A DNA stretch of 64,000 bases from Linyphia triangularis (Eukaryota > Arthropoda > Arachnida > Araneae > Linyphiidae): the NCBI GenBank assembly GCA_963978545.1, contig OZ021721.1, positions 101,830,866 to 101,894,865 on the forward strand, read 5' to 3'. Made by a program: the position numbers and the translations under genes. The first letter of the stretch is position 1; each line of letters begins with the position of its first letter. The notes under the pieces are model-generated. The model made no database searches and was not told where the DNA came from. It saw only the letters and a program-made list of their open reading frames with translations. This document shows positions 14,830 through 27,268 of the stretch, piece by piece.

Positions 14830-15070
14830 TATAGTAGTTGTACATTCGCAAAACTGTCAATGCATCTAATATTTGCTTCATATAGCATATTGAGTATAAT
14901 TCATCACAAAAAGTATCCCTCAGATAAGAATAATTTTACTGTCTAGATTTCTGGACAGTTACGTAAATATATAGACGAATTGAGCGACAGTAAATCCCCA
15001 TCCTAAGCATTTCATTGTCTTCTTTATTCGCACTAGTATATAATAACTCTGTTTTTTGCATATCTTTCAG

Positions 15071-15230
15071 GTAACCATGGAAACAATGAAGACATGATGG
15101 ACTCCACCCTCTAAGTTACACGAAAGCGTCGCTATCTCTTAGCTGAAGGAAAGTGCCCTGTGAGACATGTCTATTCACGGATCTTACAGAATTGAATATA
15201 TAAAATAAAAGTTAACTCAAAATTTTATGT
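15071..15230 (+). CDS. Possible terminal coding exon with PDZ-ligand C-terminus
   Basis: A pyrimidine-rich tract ending TATCTTTCAG (15061-15070) looks like a 3' splice site. After it, one phase reads NHGNNEDMMDSTL and stops at TAA 15112-15114. The last residues D-S-T-L fit a class I PDZ-binding C-terminus (S/T-X-hydrophobic). About 110 bp of clearly higher-GC sequence follows, then AATAAA at 15204-15209, as in a 3' UTR. Another phase gives VTMETMKT and stops at once. No upstream exon is recognised, so the gene is unnamed. The exon could equally be a chance match of splice site and polyA signal. If real, the remaining exons lie upstream, possibly outside the window, on the plus strand. Confidence 0.3.
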
Positions 15231-16580
15231 TAAATTCCAATGGAAATAATTTAATTCTAACCGGGTCTTGGTATAACAATTTTCTCTTCAGAATTGTATA
15301 TGTAATTAAAAAATATCTCTTTTCAGATTAATTTTTTGGCATAGCATAAGCATGATAAAATAAAATTTATAAAGGTAAAATATCTCAAACATTTAGTTCT
15401 GGTAATATTAAGAACACTAAATTAATTTTCTAAGAAATAATGTTTACGCAATAGAATATAAAACTGGCATCACATCATTCTTAATTTCTCAGTATATAAA
15501 CATAATAAAATTCAGTTACATCCACTTAAATAGTATAGGTATGAAGGATATTTTTTATAAAAAATTCTATTATAGCATTTTCTTCTTGATTAAAATATAA
15601 CTTAATTTATACAAGTCTGATAAAGATATAATAAATAACAAGTTATTGTTATTATATTCCAGTTTCTATACAATCTAAGACAATACAATTACATCATAAT
15701 GTTTGCTTCAAATATCTTTGCTGATCTAGCATCAACTAGATTTAAAAGAATGGAAATTTCATCAAAAATGTTGATAATAAGTTTAAAAATTAACGATGTA
15801 TGACCCTTATAAAAAATCTCATTAAATATGGCAATTAGTTCTTATATTTTTACCACCGAAAGATCCTTGAATAAACAAAAGAGTCAATGTGCTACAACTG
15901 TGATGAGTTTTATGTAACATTTGATGTTTTATGTCAACATTGTACATATACTGTGTGCATGTGTAAATGATGAGTAATTTGCGTAAAATTTCTAAACTAT
16001 TTGCCAAGCAAATACAGACTTCAGAGACTTTAAATGTTTAAAATTAATACTTAAGTGACAGTTTTTCCAAATATTTCTCTATAGTTTTATGTTTACACAT
16101 TTTACTGTGTTAAATGGCAATTCTTAAGAACATATTTTTGAAATTAATTCAATGTGGTTTTATTGAGCATAGCTTTACGTAATGGTAGAACTGTTTTGGG
16201 GTTCGTAAATACAGTCGTAATTGTATATATGATGAAAAAATATTTCAAACAACAATAAATGTTTTATCTTAAATTAATATTTACGCTATTTCAGGGAAAC
16301 TCAGTTTCATTTCAAATGTATTTCTTAAAAGGAAATTATCTAAACCAATATAACTAAAAGAGCAGTTTTAAAGCCCCATATTCATCAAATACAATGTCCC
16401 GAATTGTTATACGAAACTGTCAAGTATTTTATATATAACTGTCAATTGATATGCTCTTCAAACAGTGACTTTAAATAGTTTTGAACTGGAAGGCCAAACT
16501 AAAAATAACAAAATGTAAGGTAATTTTATTTCAATATAACTTAAATATATGTATGTATGTGTATATTTATGATATACAGA
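15231..16580. other. AT-rich sequence without recognised gene
   Basis: No feature found. Short frames are AT-driven. Confidence 0.5.
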
Positions 16581-17250
16581 AAATGTAGGTGGACTTAAAG
16601 TGCGCTGTATGGTAAACGACTGAAGAAAACAGATCTTAGCATCTTATTGGACCTGTCTTCCGCCGAATGGCCCAAGTCAACTATGACCTCATAATAAATT
16701 TGAGTCTTGATCGTAAATGTTTGAAAGATATCTCAGGGACAGTGAAAATATTTAAGAAAAAATTGTATCAATAACAGTTGTGTTTACATCGCATTTTGAT
16801 CATATATAGATCACAATTTGCGGTCTTGTCGATCTGAGATTCTGCTGATGAAAGTAGAGTCACTGTATTTGATGTTAAGATAACATTCGATTGCTTAAAA
16901 CTTCCGGAATATAGGTTATCGATCGCAATTAGTAATCTTCAGTATTAGCTCCACGAATGTGAAGTGATACCTTGATTGAAATTCAGTCATACACCGAATT
17001 CCTTATGTGAACAGTCAGTAACTTCAGGTTATTTATAAGTTGCCCACCAAACAAATATGGTCATTGGATTGTTGGAAAACTCTACTGAAATTAGAATAAT
17101 TTGATAGCCTTAATGATGTGCGCTTTCTCGTTAGATGACCTTTTGATTAATCTTAAACTCAATACCAACTGCTGATATTAATGTCTTTGATCTAAAAGCT
17201 TTTATGGTGGGTAACCCTTAAATACTAACAAACATCATTCTGCCTATCCC
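16581..17250. other. Compositionally distinct non-repetitive block
   Basis: This stretch is visibly richer in GC and in mixed-sequence words than its neighbours (for example GTCTTCCGCCGAATGGCCCAAG at about 16650, and GGTTATCGATCGCAATTAG at about 16915). It lacks homopolymers and internal repeats. No frame longer than about 30 codons was found. It may be a conserved non-coding element, an exon/UTR or an old repeat. Nothing in it decides between these. Confidence 0.3.
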
Positions 17251-17937
17251 TAGTTATTAAGAACGAATGCCATGAGACATTATAAGCTAAATTATTTAAC
17301 TTGATAATGTTTCCATTTAATTTAAAGGAAGGGAAATATGTACTATGTATATTTTGTAAGGAAGAATATTTCTTATGAATGGCTTAGGTTTATGAGCATA
17401 ATGAGGATATCAGTATAAAAGTACCATTTCATTTTTAGATGGTGCCATTTTAAGTTTTATCATACTATATTAAGTTAACATTTTTTAAAGTTTTCAGATA
17501 TTTTGAAACCCAAGCAAAACTTAAAATCAATAACTAAGTTGATTGTTTTATAGGATGAAATATTTCACTGGTTTATTCAGCTTATTTATAATTTATCACT
17601 ATGCCTATTATTTAAAATTTAATGAGTTAAAAGTTGTTGTTTAATTAGTTTTAAATAAGCTATGTTATTATGCTGTGTTATAGTAATACTGAGTGTCAAT
17701 TATATTGATAGAAACTAAAGTGAAACTTAATACAAGATTAACCTTGGCATTTTAACAAAAATATTTTTATATAAAATTGACATTGAGAACATGAACATCG
17801 TTTTTAAGTAATTATGATTAATAAGTTTATATATTTTTTTTTAATAATCTTGAATAAAATTTCAAACTACTCATCAAATTTTCAATCAACATACTTTTAT
17901 AATAAATTAAAATACGTAAATTTTAATAATGCTTTAA

Positions 17938-18252
17938 TTAGTATAATTTCCTTATAAAATTTATCTTACTGTGATATTTATAAATTTTAAATAATGGCTT
18001 GTCATTTAAGAATAAGATTTAATAATATCAAAATTGGTTTTAATTTGTTTCATATTTTAGTAAAGTTTAAAAAGGGAGTTTTTTAAGTTATTAAATAGTA
18101 TAATTACCTTATCAAATTTATATTACTGTGTTATTTATTTATTTTAAATATTGGTTTGTCATTTAAGAGTAAGATTTAATAATATCAAAATTGATTTTAA
18201 TTTGTTTCATATTTTAGTTAAGTTTAAAAATGGAGTTTTTTAAGTTACTAAA
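17938..18252. repeat. Tandem duplication, 157-bp unit x2
   Basis: Copies at about 17938-18094 and 18095-18252 align end to end (TAGTATAATT..CCTTAT..AAATTTAT..TTACTGTG.., ending GGAGTTTTTTAAGTTA) with roughly 85-90% identity. They are AT-rich and non-coding. Confidence 0.88.
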
Positions 18253-20143
18253 TGTAAAATACTCTAGCGTGTGAAAACTGTACTAATCATAAAGTTGAAA
18301 TATTGAACAACATGACAAATACATAATTGCTAAAAATATCAAAATACACTTTTTTCTGTAAAGTTGTGTGGAATATCTCATAAAATATATTTTAATTTAA
18401 TATTGTTTCAGAGTTGAAAACAAGTGGTTTCGGATTTTCGTTCAATTAATAATTGACACTCCGTAGCAGATATGCGTCATGGTGATTAAGAGGTTTTAAA
18501 GTAGACTAGAATTGTTTAAATGTATAGGACAGCGTAGATTATAGGCACATGTATAAATTGTGTTGCTATATGTCATAAAAGTTCTAGAACATGATTATTT
18601 TTTCTAGATATATGTTGTAAATATGTTACTGAAATGCTGCGGCATCTATATGGTTCATAAATAAATGTAAAAGAATACAAATATGCAAACTACCCAAAGA
18701 GACAGATTTATCAGGTATATTTATAATTAATTGTTATAATAAATATTAAAATACGAATGTAGTTACTTTAACTACAAATAAAAAAGTATTATTTCTTGAA
18801 TAATTTTTATTGGCCACTTTATGCATTGGTATTAAATCTAAAAATTGATTTGCATGTAACTCTACATCATATATAGGATATTTAAATGTAAAACAAAATA
18901 AAATGTTTGGGTAGTTTCTGCATTTTGTGACATAATGCTATTTATAGAGTACATAGAATATACTGTAAGCAAATTTATATAGAGTGTCTTAGATTTTGCT
19001 CACTCTGTTTGTTTCAACTATATGTTACGCAATGATGTGGATTAGCTTTGTATGTTTAAAGGCAGAAACAAATAGTTCTTTAAAAAGAAGTTATTCGAAA
19101 AACAGAATTTTTAAAATGTTCAAGAGAAAACTCATGAACAAAACAAATACACTTTTAGAATTCTCATTAAATCACTAAATAAGTGTAATATATTTAAAAA
19201 ACAAAATGTGCTCCTGATTGCTAAACATCGGAATGTTCTTGAAAGGTTAGAAACAACCCAGAATTATATAGCTTTTATCTTCTGTTAAAACCATGTTGTC
19301 ATATCAATATTTCAGTGCACAATGTAAGGAAAATACTTGATTCTGTGTATAAGATTGTAGTTATATACTAAAATATATAGATATCTATCTATCTGGAATA
19401 TGCACAGGGAAAATAAGGAAGATAGGGAAAAAAGGTTGAAAGTTTACAAAAGTAATATTGAATTTAAGGAATTGGACAATACTGCTCAAGAAAAATTCTT
19501 TAAGATGACTATTCTGAAATACACTATGTATTTTTTAAAGATTAAAGAAATCCACATTTACGGTATGCCCCAATCCAAATCGAGAAATAAGTTTTTCACG
19601 CTTTTATACTACATAAAGCGAAAAGGTTGTGGGCATAATTTTTTAAGAAAAGAAACGGATATGTAGGAGTTAAAAATTTCGAATAAATTTTGCAAGCTTT
19701 TTACAAAATTGCAATCAAAGTATGAGTCAAAGGTAAATAAAAGAAAACTTACTATGAAATGTTCATATTTACTAAAAAAATTAATAACTTCGTATAAAGT
19801 TACATATGAGAAAATTCTTTTTAATCAATTACTGAATTAAAAGATATTTTTGTGAAAACTGGCTTAAAGTATTTAAAATTTTGCAAGCACAAACGTTTTA
19901 ATATCAAAATCAAAATTTTCAATCACACATACTCAATAAAATACAACCAAAATACATTTTTTGGAAAATATGTACTGTATTTTTACAGCATACTGATGCA
20001 TTAATACTATAAAATGTTATAATTTTAGATTATTTATCAAATCGTTATGAGCAAGGGAAAATTTGTTTTTCATATGAATAATATGAGGAAACATAAATTG
20101 AAGGCAATGAATTATTTTCTTCGCATTGTAAAGTAAAATCCCC

Positions 20144-20145
<2 letters not shown>
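18253..20145. other. AT-rich sequence without recognised gene
   Basis: No gene called. An 88-codon plus-strand frame at 19400-19666 is Lys/Asn/Ile/Phe-dominated, as expected of chance translation of AT-rich DNA, and shows no motif. A short GATA/TCTA stretch lies at about 19377-19394. Confidence 0.5.

Positions 20146-20146
<1 letters not shown>

Positions 20147-20196
<50 letters not shown>
20147..20196. repeat. (AT)n microsatellite, 50 bp
   Basis: Twenty-five perfect AT repeats. Confidence 0.95.
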
Positions 20197-20200
<4 letters not shown>

Positions 20201-20293
20201 TTTTTTGTTTGTGAAAGCGCGTAATGGTAAGGAAATAATTATTACAACAGAACTTCCTTTCGCTTTATGAAACAAATGTAATTGGTATTTTTT

Positions 20294-20425
20294 AGCTCTA
20301 CAAAACTTTGCGATCAATGCAACTGTGTTTGAAAAAGTATCAATACATAAAAAAAAGGTATATTGCTTAACTCTACAAAACTTTGCAATTAATGTAATTT
20401 TAAGTGATCAAGTATAAATACATTA
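20294..20425. repeat. Diverged tandem repeat, ~76-bp period
   Basis: CTCTACAAAACTTTGC at about 20296 recurs at about 20372. In both copies it is followed by similar words (ATCAATGCAA / ATTAATGTAA, then AAGTAT..AATACAT). Two copies, roughly 75% identical. Confidence 0.7.
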
Positions 20426-20429
20426 CAAA

Positions 20430-22620
20430 TAAAATTTTACTGAAGAGGTAAAACACTTGAAAAATTTACATACTTTAAAAATTTATTGAAATGGTTATAA
20501 GTGTATTAAAATAAATTCTACATAATTCAATTAAACTTCAAAGTATTTTCCAATTATATTTTTAAAAAAATCGTTTTCGAACATATATTTGAATCGCAAA
20601 TTCAAATTCATTATCTTCCGTAATCATGCATATATTTTAAAGTTAGAAATACGCGACTCTATATTTGACTGTATAATATCTAAATATGAAAAAGAACTGA
20701 AAGTTAATCGTTAAAGCATTATATCTTACGTAAAAATGTCCTGCATTCAAAACGGAAAGAACGCAATCAAACTAAAATTCTTTAATAATTGACAATAGAA
20801 ATAGAAATGCAACAAATACCAGTCTATTAACAAAGTTCTATCTCGTAAAGACAGATTCTACCCTTTAACTTGGTTGTTAGGTATTATTTAATGGGGAAAA
20901 TTCACTTTAAATGAATGACTATGAAATAAACGAAACATTCATTATCACATACCTTTAATTAGGAGTTTGGATACAATTAATTAATTTGGATTCAATATAA
21001 TTAATTTGGATTCAATTAGGAATTTGTATTTGATTTACTTGAAATGTTTATAAAAATTCTAATGAAACATTTTCCAGGTACATACCAAAATGAATAGAAC
21101 TTTTTAACTCAATATAGAAAAAAAGGTGAGTCATTAACTTGAATAAATTTTATGTAAAAAAAAATTCTATCAAAAAAAGCATTGAACATATCATAGAATT
21201 AAGCAAAGTTCTGAGAGTTATTTAATCAAAGGTTTGTCTGGGTGCAATTCTGCAAGAAAGTGGAGTTAATGATTTTTCATTCTAACCAGTGTATTTTCCA
21301 TTGACTTAGCAAAATCTAGAGCTAAACTGCTCTAGCTGAAAACTCTTTTGATCAATAACAGTAAATTTTTATGTAGTTACAATATTTTTGCTACCGAAAC
21401 AATGAGAAATATTGATATATGAGCTTCTTTATATGTTCTTTGCCCAGTAAAAGAGCTTGAGCTTTATCACTCAATAAGTAATACAAGCTTTGGATGTTTG
21501 TTTATAGCTACACGCGCAAAGTATTTTTAAGTATTTGCATTCTGCTAATAATAAAATGCAACCCTATTAAGGAATTTGGAAACTTAATTTTCGATAGCAA
21601 AGAAAAACTTCATATCTTTCAACTTCATTCAACTATCAAACTTCACTTACACACTTTGAACAATTAAGTTAATTCATTGAATATTGCATTCAAAGAAAAT
21701 TTACCAAAAACTTATTGTGAACTTCATAATGAACATTTTCTATTTTTAATTTACACAAAAAAATGGCCACTCCATTTTATAAACTTTTCTCTATTATGAA
21801 TATATACTAAGTAAATATCACAAGGATAATGATTTTGTTTCTAGAAAAGCAACACAAAACTTTAGATTCTAAAAAAACTCGTATTTTTATAGTTCAAAAT
21901 TGTTCCCTTAAGAAACTTAAACAACAAAAGTTTTATTCCTGGAGAGGCTATTTGTAAATCCATGCTATTTTTTAAAGTATATTTGATTTAAACATAAACT
22001 TACATCCCATGCTGCAAATTGAAGCGAAGCTCTTTAAGCACTGCAGAATAATTGTAGCTGAAGCATGAATTGTAATGCTAATAGTTAGTTCGTATTTGTT
22101 AGTACTTGTGAAAAACTAGTTGCTTTATATGTTGTTCATTGCAGGAATATTGTAATAAAATAATACAACTGCTATGTAGATACAAGTGTGTAGCTTTAAT
22201 TATTTTAATTTGCCATAATAGGACCAGGAACTCTTTCAAAGTACTTCAACTTAATGAGTTGATGAGATTGATGGCTTATTGCTTTCGGTTTCGTAAAAAT
22301 AAGGAAAGATGGTCATGACTCGTACTTGGAAAGTATGAGCGCTTGTTTTAGCAAAACTATGTTGTGGCCGAAATATTGGTCGTCTTGTGCCTCACTTGTA
22401 CACTGTGATGTGTGACTAATGTTGTTATACCTGTTTTTTGTGAAAGGGAAAAATGGGGAGGGGTGACAATCCTGTTTGTAAATAAAAGTGCTATAAAGTA
22501 TAACTATTTGTCCTTTCTTATGTATTGTTGTACACATGGCTTCTTCAATTACATAATCTTAAATGATTTTTTCTGACTCATTTAACTATAAAACTTCATC
22601 CTGTACAAAGAAGTAACTTC
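20430..22620. other. AT-rich sequence without recognised gene
   Basis: Minor repeated TTAATTTGGATTCAAT words occur at about 20975-21020. The patch at 22230-22540 is less AT-rich and holds a 74-codon minus-strand frame (22313-22537) without recognisable motifs, which I do not call. Confidence 0.45.
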
Positions 22621-23170
22621 AATTACCATGCATCTATTGGTGTACCCTGTTAGGAGAAACAACATTCCCAGAGTTTCATTTGAAGGTATGAAGATTTCAT
22701 TTAAGAAATATAAAGCTTTGGCATTTTTATTTATTTTTGTAAACATGGGTTTGGAAATAATATATTTTCTACAGAATTTTCTAGCTATTTTTAACACAGG
22801 ATTATTAACAATAAAAATTCCATCACTGTACTAAGAAACAGTTTTTAGTTACCATGTATCCATTATTTTACCCTGCTAGCAGGAACAGTATTTTTAGAGC
22901 TGCATATAGAAGTGTAAAAGTATTTTAAGGTTTTTCTTATTAATTTTCATATACATGGTTTTAAGAATTATATATTCTTTACTAAATGTTCTGCTACTTT
23001 AAATACATTATTATCTAACAATAAAACAGATCCAGAAAAAAACAATCAATATCAATTACCTTATATCGATTAGTCTATCCTGTAAAAAGAAAATCTTTGT
23101 TAAAGCAAAAATTTAAAGCATGAGGATTTTTTTTTAATGGTTAATTGTAAAAATATCTATATTGATTGCC
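22621..23170. repeat. Three diverged tandem copies, ~206-226 bp
   Basis: Copies begin at about 22621 (AATTACCATGCATC), 22847 (AGTTACCATGTATC) and 23053 (AATTACCTTATATC). They share the order TACCCTG..AGAA.., an internal A/T-rich middle, a CATGG..TTT word and AACAATAAAA at the end. Copy 3 is incomplete. Divergence is high (perhaps 30%), so the array is old. The frames at 22582-22834 on both strands lie in it and are not genes. Confidence 0.7.
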
Positions 23171-25154
23171 GAATTGTCTCAAATATCAATTTATGAAACC
23201 TGTTTAATAAATAAAAGACTTTTTTTAGAGTTACAACTTTGATTGATAATTAAAGTGATCTACGATCATGTGATCAAAAATCACCTAGTTATTAAATCTC
23301 ATAATTAATACACCATTTTAGGAATGGACGCAATTTTAAACATCACGAATCATATCAATAAATTTTTTTGAATCATTTAATAAAAAAATAAAATTCATAT
23401 TCAAACAATAATTTAAAAAATTATATTTCATCATGAAGATTTTGGTTGAACTCTAATATTGTTATAAATAAAAACTGGCATTTTTTGTCGAATTTGACAA
23501 AATAATTTCATAATTTAATTATTAATGAAAAAATAGCTCCTATTCTGTCATTTAATTTACTTCACAAGAAAATGAATGCATATTCCTTTCCCCTCTATTC
23601 TCACTGCATATGCTTGTAGACTACATTACTTCAAACAAAGGCTTAAACACATATACAACGGACTTGTTGGAAATCAATAGAAACACATATTTTTAAGAAG
23701 AAATTAAGAACAAGAAGATAATATAAATTCAGTAAAAAAAATTTGTTTACAAAAAAAACAACAAAAAAAACAGATTAGCTTATAAACAAAAGTCGAAAAA
23801 GTGAAAATCTTAACCACTCAAAAATATATAAGGTATAAATGTTTTATTCTGATGTTACTATAGATCACTGAATCAACATCTATATTACTGATAGATATTT
23901 CCCCTAATAATATGCTTTACAATAATATCAATTCAAAATTTTAAACTGTAATACTTCTTGGTGTTATTTGAAGAAGATATATACACAAAGCTATATCGTT
24001 TATTTATCCTCTCTAGGCAGCAATTTGAGAAAGTTAAAGGATAAAAGGTCGTTTGAATTCTGTTCTTAAATTATATTTACATTATTTCTAGCAATCTATT
24101 TACTAACTTCTTGAAGAAATTAATACAATACTTAATTTCATTTGCTAAATTTGGACTTTTTCTCGGAAGAATATACAAGTACAAAGAAACTCTTCTATAG
24201 TCTTCTTTAGTAAATGTTTGACAACACTTGATATTTGTTCCACTTTAGATGGCCCTACATTATGGATACAATTATACAAGATAAATGACATGCTACATGA
24301 ATTATGGAATTTTAATTGTAAAACTAAGCCAAATGTTAAGCTTTTTCAATATATTTACAAAGCAAAACCTTACATTTGTATTTCACAATCCTTCTATGTT
24401 TAATTTTTTCACTACAAAAGCATATGTGTCATTAAATATATAAAAGAAATATTCATATGTTCCCATTTTCTAAGAAATATGGATTTCAACGATGAGTAAA
24501 TATAAAGTTATGGCAAAATATGTTTATCATGTATTGTTTGATATTTAAAAGTTTATTTCCCATAAAACCTACAAAAAGGAATGGTTGATATTTTTTTCTC
24601 TGGATGCTGGTATAATCCATAACTTTTCTAACATCTAAAGGAATATGTAGATTTGATGCATTAGTATTGGAGGAAAGCCAATCTTTATGTTTTTACCGCT
24701 TTGGAGTTTGAAATGAAAACTTTGAAAAAAGGAAAATGGGATATGTTTATATACATTAAAAACGTATTTGTGTGGGACATTATCATTAAGTTTGTATAAG
24801 AATTCTTATGGTATTTTGTAGTGGTTTTAAATATTATTATTTGTTTTACTAATTTAATATTAAAAATGTAATGTTTGTTAATAACAGTTTCGTGTAGTAA
24901 ACGAACAAAGTTAACACGTAGGGAATTAGTAATAAGAGAAAAATGTATATCCCACAAAATAAGTCTTAAAACAAACTAGGTCTTGAATATCAAAATATTT
25001 TCAGCATAAATGATTGTTGTTGAAAGGGATAGCTTATACTCAAAAGTACAGCAAAAATGCATAAAAAGGTTAAAGAAAAAAGAATTACCACTTATAATGA
25101 GTTTCAAAACACTTAAAGACGAAAATCTTGTTCGAATTTTTAAGAACGTCAAGA
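23171..25154. other. AT-rich sequence without recognised gene
   Basis: No feature found beyond A-rich runs at 23735-23775. The frames at 24218-24403 and 24685-24957 are AT-driven. Confidence 0.5.
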
Positions 25155-25823
25155 CTGTAGACTGAGAGGCGATTGCAATTTTTGGAACCCATCGAACATC
25201 ATTCTGAATTTTTTATAGAAATTGGAGAAAAGTGAGTAGATTACGAATCCACTGGTCTGCCGTGGCAAAAATGGCCGAAACTGGTCAAAAATCGTAAGTT
25301 GAACTAAATCAAATTGCCAAATGCGCCACGACTTGCCAAATAATGAGCACTTTTTTTTATTATTATTATTTGTTAACCCTCACTATTTAATTTTCAAATA
25401 AGAAGGTTGCAGACGATTCCGATGTGTGGTGATGGCTTACTTGCATCTTTCACAAATGAGCCAAATTGGCAATAAACATTACGTCACTGATGACGTAACT
25501 GATGTCGCCAATTTGGCTTACTTTTTAAAGATACAAGTTTTCCGAGACAGAGATCAGAAATCGTTTGCGCTTTTTCTCATTGAAAATCAAAATGCAGTGG
25601 GTTGTCAGACGAAAAAGTTTGTTCTCTTTTTGGGCAAGATCAAGAAATTGGGCAATCGGATTTTAGTTCAACTCATTCCAAGTCGATTTTTAATCAGTTT
25701 CGGCCATTTTTGACACGGCAGACCAGTGGATTCGTAATCTACTCACTTTTCTCCAATTTTTATAAAATATTCAGAATGATGTTCGATGTGGTCCAAAAAT
25801 TGCAGTTGCCTCTCGGACTACTG
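25155..25823. mobile_element. Foldback-type MITE with ~185-bp inverted arms
   Basis: The left arm, 25155 to about 25340, is the reverse complement of about 25640-25823 at close to 90% identity over the central part. The best block is AGTGAGTAGATTACGAATCC..TCTGCCGTG. Terminal words are CTGTAGACTGAGAGGC on the left and, reverse-complemented, CAGTAGTCCGAGAGGC on the right. The spacer of about 300 bp contains a second, nested palindrome (see 25459-25518). No transposase frame is present; the 95-codon frame 25426-25713 runs through spacer and arm and is not convincing. I could not identify a clean target-site duplication, so the superfamily is open. Confidence 0.85.
25459..25518. other. Nested perfect palindromes inside the foldback
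   Basis: AGCCAAATTGGC (25459-25470) pairs perfectly with GCCAATTTGGCT (25507-25518). Between them TTACGTCA (25479-25486), CTGA, TGACGTAA (25491-25498) is a second perfect stem. The inner stem is two CRE/AP-1-like octamers head to head. In single-stranded form this gives a hairpin with two co-linear stems. Confidence 0.85.
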
Positions 25824-26219
25824 GACATATCCGCTTTTTGTTAAAAGGGAAAAAGAGCTCCATCTGTTGGCACATAACTGTAATAGGCGATGATAGTTCG
25901 TCAAGGGGGAAGAATTATAAAGTTCAACAGATATTTCACAGAAAATGCTTAAGTTTTCATGTATTTCTAAGCACCTTTAAACCTTTAAATTGAATTTTTC
26001 AAAACAAAATTCCAAGAGACATAAGCTATTCTTCCTCAATGCACTTTAATTACACTTCCGCACCACATTGATTATAGGTTAAAAAAGTATTTTAGCTATA
26101 AGATTAATAAACAGTTTGAGAAAAATTAACATACAAAAATATATAATCCATTTTGTTGAAATAATTCAAATATAAGAAAAAAAATGGGAAAATTTTGGGT
26201 ATTCGACAATATTTTAAGG
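25824..26219. other. AT-rich sequence without recognised gene
   Basis: About 400 bp between two transposons. Its first 100 bp (25840-25940) are less AT-rich and may still belong to a repeat. No gene seen. Confidence 0.45.
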
Positions 26220-26227
26220 GTCATTTG

Positions 26228-26783
26228 TAGAGGTCGGCGATATATCGATACGACAATATTTTTATCGATATTTTTTTAAAATATCGATACTTAAAATATC
26301 GATGAAAGTCACCATTATATCGATATTTTCAAACATTTTTATTTGTTTTAATGATAGTTTTGTAGTTTCATGTGTTTTTTCGATTTTCTTTATTCCTTTT
26401 CAAAAACATCAAAACTAAAAATTGGACTTGGCTGCGAGGCATTTAAAATGGCATCAATGTTCAATATTTTGACATACACTTCATAATCATGGGTGCCATC
26501 AGGATGGTACAAGGGGGTGCTTTTGAAAATTAAAATAAAATTGGAAAAAATGTTTCTGTTAATATTTCAATTATTTACATTGTAATAATATTATGCTAAG
26601 TATTCAGCGTTGCCATTAAGAGCTATTGAAAATTATCTACTTTTTTTGTTTTAATTATTGCATTAATTCGTTTCTGGCAAAATTGAAAATCAAATAAAAA
26701 AAATCATGTATCGATATATCGATATTTTTCCTATGCAACGATATAGTATCGATATTTATTTTGATCGTTATTTCCGATCTCTA
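26228..26783. mobile_element. hAT-type MITE with 8-bp TSD and ATCGAT subterminal array
   Basis: The termini are TAGAGGTCGG (26228-26237) and CCGATCTCTA (26774-26783), a 10-bp TIR with one mismatch. GTCATTTG lies immediately outside both ends (26220-26227 and 26784-26791), an exact 8-bp TSD as made by hAT transposases. Within about 120 bp of each end there are repeated ATATCGATA-type words (at least eight ATCGAT in total), like the subterminal transposase-binding repeats of hAT elements. No transposase frame remains, so it is non-autonomous. Ends, TSD and motifs are directly visible; the superfamily follows from the 8-bp TSD. Confidence 0.92.
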
Positions 26784-26791
26784 GTCATTTG

Positions 26792-27254
26792 TGGCCTTAA
26801 AGTGGCAAATTCCAATAGATGCAGCAAACTCATTCAACCTAAGGTGTACAATAAATGTAATTAGTAACCCACATATAATATAATTTATTTACTTTTATAA
26901 TTTAATTTAAAAAAAAAAAAATAAGGCTGAAGTGAGTGCATTTGTTGTAAAATAGGTCAAGGATTCATGTTTTATTTTGAGGTTAATTTAAGAATATTGG
27001 AGAACTAATGTATACTTCCCATTTTGATAAATTTCAGTAACAGTAAATCACATAAATGTGAAAGATTTTCCAATTTTATAAAACATAAGTTAGAATTGAA
27101 GAAAGTTCACAACAGTACTTCAATTTTATTCTGAAGAAAATAAATATACTTCAGTGTATTGAATTGCATTCTATATACAAAGATATTAGTCATCTTGCCA
27201 AAAGAAAATTGATCTATGAAAAAAAATTTGCTAGTAGAATTCAGTTGAATATAA
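26792..27254. other. AT-rich sequence without recognised gene
   Basis: Nothing recognised. A 13-nt A-run occurs at about 26910. Confidence 0.5.
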
Positions 27255-27268
27255 AGGGGGGGGGGGGG
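27255..27268 (+). repeat. G14 homopolymer
   Basis: Fourteen consecutive G, followed by AGGG, in otherwise AT-rich DNA. The frames that cross it on each strand (27107-27298, 27164-27400) are not considered genes. Confidence 0.9.

Noticed and set aside
19400..19666. 88-codon frame as a gene
   Set aside because: Lys/Asn/Ile/Phe-dominated composition, no motif, no splice context. Consistent with chance in AT-rich DNA.
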